From Halomonas socia (GTDB taxonomy: Bacteria > Pseudomonadota > Gammaproteobacteria > Pseudomonadales > Halomonadaceae), in assembly GCF_010977575.1 (NCBI RefSeq), contig NZ_CP048812.1:4216001-4280000 (forward strand): DNA of 64,000 nt, read 5' to 3'. Below are positions 22,250-34,749 of the stretch, one piece after another. Under the pieces are notes generated by a model. That model saw nothing but the letters and a program-made list of their open reading frames with translations, searched no databases and had not been told where the DNA came from. The translations under genes and the position numbers were made by a program. The first letter of the stretch is position 1. Each line of letters opens with the position of its first letter.

Positions 22250-23318
22250 CGCCCTGCGCCATGTGCGCGGAGGAGCACTCATCGCGATGCTCGGCATCAT
22301 GCTTGCCGGCTGCGGCGGCAGCGGAGCCGACGACCTGCTCGGCGACTATCAGCAGCGGTTGGCACAAGCGCTCGAGGTCGACGCCCCCGAGCAGCAGCCG
22401 CCTGCCAATATCGGCGCCTTCCCCGACCAGGATCAACGTCTGTTCGACATTCCCGAACTGCGCGAGAGCCTGCTAAACGTCTACGCCCTGCGTGAGTGTC
22501 AGATCACCTCGCTGGTCGCCGAGCGCAACAATCAGTTGGGCCGGGTCGCCGTCCCCAGCCAGCGCTGGCTGTATGAACTCGAACTATGGCGGCGGCTGCA
22601 TGCCTGCTCGGGCTCGGAGGTGGCAGACGACCTCGCCGACGCCGACCGCGAGCGCTTGACTCGTCTCACCGAGACCAAGACCGAGCATCTGCCCTGGGCC
22701 ACCTGGAACGCCCTGTTTGGCTCCAGTGAATGGGTCGGCAACTTCTCGCGCGCCAGCCGACCGCTGCCAGTAACACCAGAGATCGACGTCGACGCCCACC
22801 TGGCGGCCCTCGACTATCTGCATGAGTCGGTCCAGCACCAGTTCGACCCCGACTGGCAACCCAGTGGCTCGACACTCGCCGACCACTTGCAGGTACTCAG
22901 CCGCGAGCCGCTCACTGCCCGCGTGCTGCGCAGCCTGATGCTCACCAGTCAGCGCCTCGAGGAGAGCAATCGCCTGCTGGCCGATGCTCTCGAGAGCCCG
23001 GTATCTTGCCGCCAGCTCGACGACTTCAACGACAGCGCACTGCGCCGCGACGTCAGCGACTACCTGACCCGCCTGAATGACGTGGCGGAGCGCTGGTTGA
23101 CGGCGGTCAACGCCCTGTTCGATATCCATCCCGTATCGCGCCCGGCCCTCGAGCATTACCGCGAGACATGGCTTGCAAGCGTCGCCGCCAATGGCAACGA
23201 TACGCCCCCCTGGCCGCGTTATACTCATGCGCTAGCGACTCATCAGGCGCTGCTCGAGCGCTGGTCGGCGCAGTGTGCGTTGACCCAGCAACGTCAGGAA
23301 GATGGCCCGCGGGGTTAA
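22221..23318 (+). CDS. DUF3080-family lipoprotein
   Basis: A 365-residue protein with a lipoprotein signal: a basic start, a hydrophobic stretch, and lipobox LAGC (IMLAGCGGS, about residue 31). The mature region is largely helical and rich in Leu, Arg and Glu, matching DUF3080, a family of unknown function. It starts inside the MATE gene (29-bp overlap), so it is translated from the same message. Confidence 0.75.
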   Translation: MDDGRFPAADALRHVRGGALIAMLGIMLAGCGGSGADDLLGDYQQRLAQALEVDAPEQQPPANIGAFPDQDQRLFDIPELRESLLNVYALRECQITSLVAERNNQLGRVAVPSQRWLYELELWRRLHACSGSEVADDLADADRERLTRLTETKTEHLPWATWNALFGSSEWVGNFSRASRPLPVTPEIDVDAHLAALDYLHESVQHQFDPDWQPSGSTLADHLQVLSREPLTARVLRSLMLTSQRLEESNRLLADALESPVSCRQLDDFNDSALRRDVSDYLTRLNDVAERWLTAVNALFDIHPVSRPALEHYRETWLASVAANGNDTPPWPRYTHALATHQALLERWSAQCALTQQRQEDGPRG

Positions 23319-23394
23319 CTTTACGCACAGGACTGTGCTAATAGTGAATTCAGGCCGTTCCACTGCCGTTACAACGCGCTCAAGGAGGGTAATC

Positions 23395-24084
23395 ATGGGA
23401 ATCCCACTGTCCCCCCGTCCTGCCCAGGTCATCGACCTGGAGGTCATGCGACAACGGCTGCACGCCAAGCGTCGCCTGGTGCGCCTGGCGCCCGAGCTGG
23501 ATGGCCTCGAGATGCTCTATCATCTCGCCTCCGACCCAGACACGCTGTATGGCATGCCACTGCTGGCTTGGGGCCTGCGAGACGATGGCGAAGTCGTCGG
23601 CCTGGTGCCGTGGATGGAGTCGTTGACGCCCTGCCATCAGCTGGACGACCCCGAGTACGGGCACTTCGTAGGGTTTCGCGACCCCGAAACCGAAGAAATT
23701 TTTACCCATCCACCGGAGCACAAGCAGTACGAGCTCGAGCATGCCGCGGCCTATTTCGACTATGAAGAAACCGATGCCTCGACGCTGATTCAGCAGCTGC
23801 CGGACACCCAGGGCACTCATGCTCTGTGCATGGATGACGAAGGCCAGCCGTGGCAACTCAAGCAGGTATTCGGCTGGCGCCTCTATAGCGACGGTCAGGT
23901 TGAGGCTTTGCTGGTCGACGAGAGCAAGGTCGAGTCGACCCCTGTGCTGCCCGGCGATGCTTGCCTATACCCCGGGCATAGCCGACATCGGGTGGTATAT
24001 TTCTTTCAGCGCATCATCGCCAATCGTATCAAGGACGAGGATCCCACGACCCTTGAGGCCCTGGCTCTGATGGTGGCACGCTAA
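23395..24084 (+). CDS. Conserved hypothetical protein
   Basis: A 229-residue soluble protein starting MGIPLSPRPAQVID; AAGGAGGG lies five bases before the ATG. It is rich in acidic and aromatic residues with no membrane segment, signal or recognisable catalytic motif. I recall similar proteins in Pseudomonas and Halomonas without a function. It has its own 76-bp leader after the DUF3080 gene and may be independently transcribed. Confidence 0.65.
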   Translation: MGIPLSPRPAQVIDLEVMRQRLHAKRRLVRLAPELDGLEMLYHLASDPDTLYGMPLLAWGLRDDGEVVGLVPWMESLTPCHQLDDPEYGHFVGFRDPETEEIFTHPPEHKQYELEHAAAYFDYEETDASTLIQQLPDTQGTHALCMDDEGQPWQLKQVFGWRLYSDGQVEALLVDESKVESTPVLPGDACLYPGHSRHRVVYFFQRIIANRIKDEDPTTLEALALMVAR

Positions 24085-24109
24085 CCAGCGGCAGCGCGTG
24101 GCGCTATCG

Positions 24110-24364
24110 CTAACCGAGCCGCACGTAATAGAGGAAATCGCCATCGCTCACCTCACGCTGAACGAGCAGCTCATGGCCAAGGAAGCTGCAGAACTTGGGA
24201 ATGTCGCGGGTCGTTGCGGGGTCGCTGGCGATTACCTTGAGAACCTGTCCGGCCTGCATATCACGCACGCGATTATGCATCATCATGATCGGCTCGGGGC
24301 AATAAAGGCCGGTGGTATCCAGTTCCACGTCGTGGCTGGGCAGGTCGTCGACTTGGTCGGCCAT
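24110..24364 (-). CDS. tusA: Sulfur carrier protein TusA
   Basis: An 84-residue SirA/TusA-fold protein. The active Cys is in [11 protein letters not shown] (about residue 22), the CPxP signature that carries persulfide sulfur from IscS toward tRNA 2-thiouridine synthesis or molybdopterin. The C-terminal FLGHELL... fits the family. It is convergent with the preceding gene and divergent from the ABM protein. Confidence 0.9.
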   Translation of the reverse strand: MADQVDDLPSHDVELDTTGLYCPEPIMMMHNRVRDMQAGQVLKVIASDPATTRDIPKFCSFLGHELLVQREVSDGDFLYYVRLG

Positions 24365-24419
24365 GGTCGTTCTCGTATCCTCTCGGGTAGATGAGTCAGC
24401 AGGTGAATGGAGCAGTTAC

Positions 24420-24704
24420 ATGATCAAGATCGTCATCGAGCGCCGTATCATGCCCGGCCTCGAAGAGGAGTACGAGCAAGCGGCCCGGGAGGCCATGCGG
24501 GCATCGGTCAGCGCGCGCGGCTTCATCGCTGGTGAAAGCCTTTGCGAACGCCATCATCCCGAGCGGCGTCTGCTGATCACCCAGTGGCGCGACCTCAGCG
24601 CCTGGAAAGACTGGCTGCACAGCAGTGAGCGCGAGCGCGTCATGCTGCGCGTAAAACCGCTACTAGCCGACGAGGAGCATATCCGCGTCTACGAGCATCG
24701 CTGA
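24420..24704 (+). CDS. Antibiotic-biosynthesis-monooxygenase (ABM) fold protein
   Basis: A 94-residue ferredoxin-like-fold protein (MIKIVIERRIMPGLEEEYE... ITQWRDLSAWKDWLHSSE). Such ABM proteins include small monooxygenases and haem-degrading enzymes, and most are uncharacterised. No haem or substrate residues can be assigned. The ATG is at 24420, 55 bp divergent from tusA. Confidence 0.75.
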   Translation: MIKIVIERRIMPGLEEEYEQAAREAMRASVSARGFIAGESLCERHHPERRLLITQWRDLSAWKDWLHSSERERVMLRVKPLLADEEHIRVYEHR

Positions 24705-24709
24705 GCGAT

Positions 24710-25783
24710 TCAGTCGAGCAGCCGCACATGCACCGTGACCTCTTCACGGTCATGATACAGCTGTCGGCAGCGAATCTCAGCCGTCACGTTGGCCTCCTCG
24801 AGTGAGGCCGCCAAACGCCCCAGGCAGCGCTGCACTTCTGCCCAGCGCTGCTTCATCGGCAGCTTGAGATTGAACACCGCTTCGCGACACCAGCGCCGCA
24901 CCAGCCAGCGCTCGATCATCTCGGTCACCCTCACCGGCTTGTCGACGATGTCGCAGACCAGCCAGTCGAGGCGGTTGGGCGGCTCCCATACGAACCCATC
25001 CTCGCGCAGATGCTCGATCTGGCCGGTGGCCATCAGCCCCTTGTCCATGGGGCCGTTGTCGATGGCGTAGACGTACATGCCCTTGCGCACCAGTTGATAG
25101 GTCCAGCCACCCGGTGCCGCGCCGAGGTCGGCCGCCTGCATGCTGTCATTGAGGCGCGCCTCCCATTCGTCGCGCGGCACGAAGACGTGCCATGCCTCCT
25201 CGAGCTTCAGTGTCGAACGGCTCGGCGCCTCACGGGGGGAGCGCAAGCGCAGGATACCACCGGGATGCTCACTGCGGTTGTTAGGAAAGCTCATCCCCAG
25301 CTGCACGCTATCGCCGGCCGTCCACCATAGGTGCAGGCGCCTGCCACCGGCCTTGCGACGCAGCGCCCCGCGCTTCTTCAGCGCCGATTCCAGCGGTCGC
25401 GCCAATGCCTTGGCCAATCCGCTCAGCGCCTTGCCGTCGTTGGTATCCGGGGTTTCCTGCCACAGCGACTCGAAGCTCCAACCGCTGGCCACGACCTGCT
25501 CGACGATAGGCGTCAGACGATCCTTGCGCGCCATCCCCATCAGCGGAGGAAGCGCCACCAGGCTCTGGCGGGCAAATACCAGCGAGGCCAGCGGCACATC
25601 GCGATGCAGACCGTTGACTGCCTCGTCGCCGACCACCACGAAGCACACGTAGCCGCTATCCGCTTCGGCCTCGGCGTGGCCGGCCCAGCCCGCCTGCCCC
25701 GCCTTGTCCTGGATCTCGGCGCACAGATCCGACTCGAAGCCGGGACGACAGTAGAGCAACAAGTGCTGGGGAATCACGATCAT
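24710..25783 (-). CDS. rlmM: 23S rRNA 2'-O-ribose methyltransferase RlmM
   Basis: A 357-residue enzyme that methylates the ribose of C2498 of 23S rRNA. It has an N-terminal THUMP-type region (YCRPGFESDLCAEI) and a C-terminal Rossmann methyltransferase with ADLGAAPGGWTYQL (about 217-230) and WLVCDIVDKP. AGGAG touches ATG 25783 directly and lies six bases before GTG 25777, so translation may start at the GTG. The IS66 element ends 80 bp upstream and may have displaced its promoter. Confidence 0.9.
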   Translation of the reverse strand: MIVIPQHLLLYCRPGFESDLCAEIQDKAGQAGWAGHAEAEADSGYVCFVVVGDEAVNGLHRDVPLASLVFARQSLVALPPLMGMARKDRLTPIVEQVVASGWSFESLWQETPDTNDGKALSGLAKALARPLESALKKRGALRRKAGGRRLHLWWTAGDSVQLGMSFPNNRSEHPGGILRLRSPREAPSRSTLKLEEAWHVFVPRDEWEARLNDSMQAADLGAAPGGWTYQLVRKGMYVYAIDNGPMDKGLMATGQIEHLREDGFVWEPPNRLDWLVCDIVDKPVRVTEMIERWLVRRWCREAVFNLKLPMKQRWAEVQRCLGRLAASLEEANVTAEIRCRQLYHDREEVTVHVRLLD

Positions 25784-25894
25784 CTCCTGTTGAAGGCAGG
25801 CAGTCTATCCGGCCGCCAGGCCCGCCTCAAGGAGGCTGACCCAAAAACGACGAAGCCCCGGCGTAAGCGAACGGGCATCACCCTTTGTGAATGA

Positions 25895-27445
25895 TCAGTC
25901 GACGAGTTGCCAGTTGTGGGGCAGGAGTTCGTGGAGCTGGCTGGCCTTCTGGGTCGGCAGCCGTTCGAGCACATCCTTCAGGTAAGCGTAGGGCTCATGG
26001 CCGTTCAGCTTGGCGCATTGGATCAGGCTCATGATGTTGGCGGCACGCTGGCCGCTGCGCAGCGAGCCGGCAAACAGCCAGTTGCTGCGACCGAGCGCCC
26101 AGGGACGAATCAGGTTTTCCACCCGGTTGTTGTCGATGGGCAACCCGCCGTCATCGAGGTAGCGCGTCAGCGTCGCCCAACGCTTCAAGCTATAGTCCAG
26201 CGCCTTGGCCGTCGCCGAGCCGTTTGGCACTTTCTCGCGGTGAGCCAACATCCAGCGGTGCAGCGCGTCGGCGATGGGCCTCGCCCGTGTCTCCCTCAGT
26301 CGTTGGCGTTCTTCCGCGCTCAGTGACTGGGCCTCGCGCTCCACCTGGTAAAGCTGGCCGATCAGTTCGATGGCCTGTTTGGCAATCTGACTCTTGGCAG
26401 CCACGTGTAGGTCGACGAACTTGCGTCGCGCATGAGCCATGCAGCCGATCTCGGTGACGCCCTTGGCAAAGCTCTGCTTGTAGCCGCTGTAGTCGTCGCA
26501 GATCAGCTTGCCCTTCCACTCACCGAGGAAGTCACGGGCATGCTGACCGCCACGCCCCTCGCTGAAGTCGTAGACCACCGCCTGCAATCCGGCGTAGGGC
26601 GTCGTGGCGTAAGCCCAGAGGTAGGCACGGTGGGTCTTCTTCTTGCCTGGGGCCAGCATCGGCACCGGGGTCTCGTCGGCATGCAGCACGGGCTCGGCAA
26701 GCAACAGGTCACGCAGCGCATCGACCAGTGGCTGGAGCCGCACCCCGCAGATGCCAGCCCACTCGCCCAAGGTGGAGCGCGGAATCGGTACACCGGCACG
26801 GGCAAAGATCTGCTCTTGGCGATAGAGGGGCAGATGATCGGCATACTTAGCGATCAGCACCTGGGCCAGCAGGCCGGCGGTGGGGATGCCCTTGTCGATG
26901 ATCTGGGCCGGCATCGGCGCCTGGATCAGCGTCTCACACTGGTCGCAGACCCATTTGCCGCGAACATGGCGCTCGACGTGGAACACGCCTGGCGTGTAGT
27001 CGAGCTTTTCGCTGATCTCCTCGCCGATCCGCCGCAGCTGGCAACCGCAGGTGCAATGATCATTCTCCGGATCATGGTGAACCTCGGTGCGCGGCAGCTC
27101 GGGAGGCAAGGGGGCGCGCTTGGGGGCCTTCTTGGGCACCGGCGGAGTGGAGGTGAGCTTCAGATCCTCAAGCTCAGTCTCGATGGCGGCGATGTCGGCA
27201 TCCACCATCTCCTCCAGCAGGCTGATCTGCAGGACGTTGAGCTGTTCGCTGCGCTTGCCGAAAGCGTGGCGCTTAAGCAGCGCCAATTCATAAGTCAGCT
27301 TCTGATTGACCTGCTCGGTGTGGCGTAGCGTTTCTTGGCTCTGTGTCAGCGCCCGGTCCTTTTCCTCCACCTGCGCCATCAGCGTTGCCGCCAGGTGGCG
27401 GAGCTGATCGGGAGAGAGTTGGGACAAGTCAGGCGGCGTCTTCAT
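25895..27445 (-). CDS. tnpC: IS66 transposase TnpC
   Basis: A 516-residue IS66 transposase. It has an N-terminal coiled coil (LAATLMAQVEEKDRALTQSQE), a zinc-finger region (CTCGCQLRRIGEE... CDQCETLIQAP), the DDE core (VLHADETPVPMLAPG, ICDDYSGYKQSF, and the catalytic Glu near NNRVENLIRPWALGRSNWLF) and the family C-terminus (EPYAYLKDVLERLPT). Start at ATG 27445 (MKTPPDLS). A longer upstream frame overlaps tnpB and is a shadow. Confidence 0.9.
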   Translation of the reverse strand: MKTPPDLSQLSPDQLRHLAATLMAQVEEKDRALTQSQETLRHTEQVNQKLTYELALLKRHAFGKRSEQLNVLQISLLEEMVDADIAAIETELEDLKLTSTPPVPKKAPKRAPLPPELPRTEVHHDPENDHCTCGCQLRRIGEEISEKLDYTPGVFHVERHVRGKWVCDQCETLIQAPMPAQIIDKGIPTAGLLAQVLIAKYADHLPLYRQEQIFARAGVPIPRSTLGEWAGICGVRLQPLVDALRDLLLAEPVLHADETPVPMLAPGKKKTHRAYLWAYATTPYAGLQAVVYDFSEGRGGQHARDFLGEWKGKLICDDYSGYKQSFAKGVTEIGCMAHARRKFVDLHVAAKSQIAKQAIELIGQLYQVEREAQSLSAEERQRLRETRARPIADALHRWMLAHREKVPNGSATAKALDYSLKRWATLTRYLDDGGLPIDNNRVENLIRPWALGRSNWLFAGSLRSGQRAANIMSLIQCAKLNGHEPYAYLKDVLERLPTQKASQLHELLPHNWQLVD

Positions 27446-27539
27446 CCTCTGATTATGCCAGCCCGCCAGCAGCAAAGGGATGCGCAGATTATCGAATGGC
27501 CAGGGCTCGCCTTCTGTGCCGATAAGTTCACCGCGCGAC

Positions 27540-27875
27540 TTACAGTACCGAAATGGCCCCCGCCGGACCGATGCGTTGCCAGGGCAGGCCCTGTACCAGC
27601 GCCGCCACCTGCTCGGATGACAGTTCCAGCTGGTCGCCGTGCCAGTTGCCGGCCCAGTGGAACTTGCCTTGATTGAGTCGGCGAGCACAGAGCCAGACTC
27701 CCAAGCCATCGTGGATCAGTACCTTCATGCGGTTGCCGCGGCGGTTGGCGAACAGGTAGGCACAGTGTGGTCGGGCGGTGCCAAACACCTTGACCACCCG
27801 CGCCAGGGCGGTATCGGGACCGGCGCGCATGTCTAACGGCTCGGTGGACAGCCAGATCTCATCGATGCGAATCAT
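27540..27875 (-). CDS. tnpB: IS66 accessory protein TnpB
   Basis: A 111-residue IS66 Orf2 protein: MIRIDEIWLSTEPLDMRAGPD... CAYLFANRRGNRMKVL... GLGVWLCARRLNQGKF. It is required for IS66 transposition, though its activity is unknown. It overlaps tnpA as TGATG and is translationally coupled to it. Confidence 0.9.
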   Translation of the reverse strand: MIRIDEIWLSTEPLDMRAGPDTALARVVKVFGTARPHCAYLFANRRGNRMKVLIHDGLGVWLCARRLNQGKFHWAGNWHGDQLELSSEQVAALVQGLPWQRIGPAGAISVL

Positions 27876-28240
27876 CACAGCAGCCCCTTCAACCACTGTA
27901 CACATTGCGCGGCATCGCTGACCGGCCAGCGAACGGTGATGGCACCACGTGCATTGGGGATCTCAATGGTAATGTCCGAGGAGGAGGGCTGAGCCGATGG
28001 CCTTTCTGGAGTTGTTGTGGGTACAGGCAACGACACGAAATCCGGCGGAGCCGGCAGGTGGCTCTGTTTCTTAGCCAGGCGGATCCACTTCTGGACGAGG
28101 TTGGTGTTCAACCCATATGCCAGGGCCACTTGGGCAATCGAAACATCGGGTTGCTGACAGGCGGCGATAACGCTGGCCTTGAACTCGCGGGTGTAGCGCC
28201 GCCGGCGGCGAATCTCACGCTCGGTACTTGGGGTCGTCAT
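27875..28240 (-). CDS. tnpA: IS66 accessory protein TnpA
   Basis: A 121-residue IS66 Orf1 protein with a helix-turn-helix related to the IS3 OrfA type (RRRRYTREFKASVIAACQQPDVSIAQVALAYGLNTNLVQKWIRL), probably binding the element's ends. I use ATG 28240 (MTTPSTERE). It is the first gene of the element. Confidence 0.9.
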   Translation of the reverse strand: MTTPSTEREIRRRRRYTREFKASVIAACQQPDVSIAQVALAYGLNTNLVQKWIRLAKKQSHLPAPPDFVSLPVPTTTPERPSAQPSSSDITIEIPNARGAITVRWPVSDAAQCVQWLKGLL

Positions 28241-28357
28241 GATAGGTGCCCACTTAAAATAGGTGGACACCTAATGTCGCCGGCGCGGAGCCTCAGCGTA
28301 AGGTGTGTTCACCGGGCGCATACGACCAAAGTGCAACGCTCACCTAGCCTAAACGAC

Positions 28358-28384
28358 GAAGCCCCGACCAATGGCCGGGGCTTC
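28358..28384 (-). terminator. Distal rrn terminator hairpin
   Basis: GAAGCCCCG pairs with CGGGGCTTC around a short loop (28358-28384). It lies downstream of the 5S region on the minus strand. A half copy (AAACGACGAAGCCCCG) also occurs beyond the IS66 element. Confidence 0.65.
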
Positions 28385-28390
28385 TAAATA

Positions 28391-28443
28391 AGTGCCTGAC
28401 GATGTCCCGGGCGGCGCTTCGCTACTCTCCATGGGGAGACCCC
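28391..28443 (-). pseudogene. Vestigial 5S rRNA 3' fragment
   Basis: The plus-strand run AGTGCCTGACGATG followed, after 17 unrelated bases, by CTACTCTCCATGGGGAGACCCC repeats the 3' end of the intact 5S gene (28502-28542) with an insertion. The 5S 5' half is missing. It lies between two terminators, so it looks like the remains of a second 5S gene. Confidence 0.7.
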
Positions 28444-28466
28444 TTGATTTTTCTTGTGCTCAACAA

Positions 28467-28492
28467 AAAACCCAGCCTGGTGGCTGGGTTTT
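28467..28492 (-). terminator. rrn operon terminator after 5S
   Basis: An 11-bp perfect stem (AAAACCCAGCC / GGCTGGGTTTT) with loop TGGT. Read on the minus strand it ends in a U-tract (TTTTTTG). It lies 15 bp beyond the 5S 3' end. Confidence 0.85.
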
Positions 28493-28506
28493 CTGCGGTA
28501 TAAGTG

Positions 28507-28622
28507 CCTGACGATGACCTACTCTCGCATGGGGAGACCCCACACTACCATCGGCGCTGAGCGGTTTCACTGCTGAGTTCGGCATGGGATCAGGTGGGTC
28601 CCGCACGCTATGGTCGTCAGGC
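28507..28622 (-). rRNA. rrf: 5S ribosomal RNA
   Basis: About 116 nt, typical gammaproteobacterial 5S: it starts GCCTGACGACCATAGCG, holds GGACCCACCTGATCCCATGCC, and ends pairing with the 5' end (CGTCAGGC). It is last in the operon 16S-Ile-Ala-23S-5S. The ends are estimated to within a few bases. Confidence 0.95.
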
Positions 28623-28705
28623 GAAAAACAGAGGAATCATGCCAACCAATACGTCTCAACGCATCCGCAATTGTGTCGTAATCCACAGACCCCTTGGGGT
28701 TATAT

Positions 28706-31614
<2,909 letters not shown>

Positions 31615-31720
31615 ATATAACCCGAAAGGGTCTGGTCTGCGATTACGTACGACAATTGCCGGATACGCTTGAAACGTATCGTGCTTTCTCCTTGCGGAGA
31701 AATTTGTCAGCATGATTCAC

Positions 31721-31734
31721 ATTGTTAAAGAGCA
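31721..31734 (-). promoter_or_regulatory. boxA antitermination site in the 16S-23S spacer
   Basis: TGCTCTTTAACAAT on the minus strand matches the rrn boxA (TGCTCTTTAACA) bound by NusB/NusE. It lies about 107 bp before the 23S gene. Confidence 0.8.
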
Positions 31735-31844
31735 GACTGTCAATCGACAGTCATAAACCGGTCATCGTCTTGGGCGATGGTGGCTTATGACTGCGGATCC
31801 GATCAGGTCATTCGACTGTTGGGAAGTAGCGTAGCCAAACGATC

Positions 31845-31914
31845 TGAGGCAAGGCGAAAGGTGACGACGTATAGCCTGCTATACGAGGAGCCTTTCAACG
31901 ACGCATCAGGAAGT
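31845..31914. repeat. Spacer repeat copy A (about 70 bp)
   Basis: This sequence is nearly identical to copy B at 32072-32141: both share CGACGTATAGCCTGCTATAC and GAGGAGCCTTTCAACGACG. Its core CGTATAG-CCTG-CTATACG is a palindrome that can form a hairpin. It abuts the 3' end of tRNA-Ala. Confidence 0.8.
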
Positions 31915-31915
31915 T

Positions 31916-31991
31916 TGGTGGAGCCAAGCGGGATCGAACCGCTGACCTCCTGCGTGCAAGGCAGGCGCTCTCCCAGCTGAGCTATGGCCCC
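31916..31991 (-). tRNA. tRNA-Ala (anticodon TGC)
   Basis: 76 nt with encoded CCA. The acceptor GGGGCCA pairs with TGGCTCC; the anticodon loop is TTGCACG; the T-loop is TTCGATC. It is the second spacer tRNA of the rrn operon. Confidence 0.97.
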
Positions 31992-32071
31992 ACTGATATC
32001 CCGTACGTGCCATGGGAATTTTATTCAGGACAAGGCATGAGCCTTGGGCACAAAATAAAATGTAATTTGTG

Positions 32072-32141
32072 CGAGACAAGGCGAAAGACGACGACGTATA
32101 GCCTGCTATACGAGGAGCCTTTCAACGACGTATCGCGCAAA
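32072..32141. repeat. Spacer repeat copy B (about 70 bp)
   Basis: Second copy of the palindromic spacer repeat. It abuts a degenerate tRNA-Ile, just as copy A abuts tRNA-Ala. This suggests that repeat plus tRNA 3' end was duplicated as a unit. Confidence 0.8.
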
Positions 32142-32143
32142 TT

Positions 32144-32238
32144 TGGTGGGTCTGGGCAGATTTGAAATAAACCCGGCGACCTCACCCTTCTCTTTACAGA
32201 ACTTCCGGGGGTGCGCTCTCACCAACTGAGCCCATCCG
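32144..32238 (-). pseudogene. Degenerate tRNA-Ile copy
   Basis: The plus strand repeats blocks of the intact tRNA-Ile at 32252-32328: TGGTGGGTCTGGGCAGATTT, GACCTCACCCTT, GGGGTGCGCTCT and ACCAACTGAG. Foreign bases break the anticodon arm and the T-arm, and the 5' acceptor half is altered. It cannot fold as a tRNA. Confidence 0.75.
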
Positions 32239-32251
32239 GCATCTCGGAGAA

Positions 32252-32328
<77 letters not shown>

Positions 32329-32421
32329 ATTGGTCACGCTGGGCCTATACCCAAACAGTCTTTGCTCTGGCCGATCAGGTAATTCATTGTGAGCACTTGC
32401 CGACACGAAGTGAGTCGTCGG

Positions 32422-33961
<1,540 letters not shown>

Positions 33962-34144
33962 CAATCAGTGCGGTTCTTACTCACCTGACATCCGAAAACG
34001 CCAGGCAAAAGCGAACCAAGCTTGGCTCAAGGGTCAAACGTTTACTCAATTCCGACCCGAAGATCGGTGACGAGTCGCTTGCCTTGATGATGTGGTGACT
34101 GATCACCTCGTCATCGACAAGCGCCCACATGAATTACCTGATCG

Positions 34145-34157
34145 ATTGTTAAAGAGC
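34145..34157 (-). promoter_or_regulatory. boxA antitermination site in the rrn leader
   Basis: GCTCTTTAACAAT on the minus strand, 184 bp before 16S and about 83 bp after the P2 -10. It matches boxA. Confidence 0.75.
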
Positions 34158-34239
34158 GGCGCCAGGCCGGATGAGGCGTGACGCGTCTCGCTGTTGCCGT
34201 GGCTCGTAGTGAGCCGCCGGCGCCCGGCGAGGAAGGCGT

Positions 34240-34267
34240 ATTCTACCGAAGCGGCGCGGCTTGTCAA
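34240..34267 (-). promoter_or_regulatory. rrn promoter P2
   Basis: TTGACA (34267-34262) and TAGAAT (34245-34240) on the minus strand with a 16-bp spacer. A GC-rich stretch follows the -10, as expected for a growth-regulated discriminator. Confidence 0.8.
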
Positions 34268-34351
34268 GCCGTGGCGGGGAGCGTCATATCGATAGAACCG
34301 ATGTCGCCGCGTCCTGCCAGGCGTCCTGCGACGCGCTGCCGAGTGGTGCGC

Positions 34352-34379
34352 ATTCTACCGTCTCCGGCGGGCCTGTCAA
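34352..34379 (-). promoter_or_regulatory. rrn promoter P1
   Basis: TTGACA (34379-34374) and TAGAAT (34357-34352) with a 16-bp spacer: the same hexamers and spacing as P2, 112 bp further upstream. An AT-rich run with T tracts (about 34395-34425 on the plus strand) lies where an UP element would be. I see no gene between 34380 and 34631. Confidence 0.8.
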
Positions 34380-34631
34380 TCGCTTTCTCTGTCGAATCGA
34401 CAAGAAAAAACCCAACAAAACCAACTGCTTGCACCTCTCTTCACCGCCACCAACGTATGCCCGTCGGCAGCAGCGGATGCGTACTTTACGGCTTTCGCGA
34501 GCACCGCGCAAGTGGCAGGAGAAAGAAAAATATAGACCAGCCATCGACATCCTGCCACGCCGTCAGCGCCAGGTACGCAAAAGCCCTGCGGCCGATTCAG
34601 TACAGCAACATAGGACAGCGAAGAAAGGCAA

Positions 34632-34707
34632 TGGCTCCCCGAGCAGGACTCGAACCTGCGACCCAATGATTAACAGTCATTTGCTCTACCAACTGAGCTA
34701 TCGGGGA
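34632..34707 (-). tRNA. tRNA-Asn (GTT), copy 1
   Basis: 76 nt with encoded CCA. The acceptor is TCCCCGA/TCGGGGA; the anticodon loop is CTGTTAA. Last of three identical copies in transcription order. Confidence 0.97.
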
Positions 34708-34749
34708 ATGACGTGCGATGTGCGTATTACGAGGCAGACAGCGGCGGAA

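Larger units (their letters stand above)
25863..28323 (-). mobile_element. IS66-family insertion sequence, complete
   Basis: About 2.46 kb carrying tnpA, tnpB and tnpC in the usual order, reading leftward. The ends begin GTAAGCGAACGGG (left, 25863) and, read inward from the right end at 28323, GTATGCGCCCGGT. This is an imperfect inverted repeat of about 24 bp starting with the IS66-type GTA. No 8-bp target duplication is apparent: the flanks read GCCCCGGC and GACCAAAG. A 16-bp direct repeat (AAACGACGAAGCCCCG) lies at 25845-25860 and again at 28351-28366. All three genes look intact. Confidence 0.85.
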
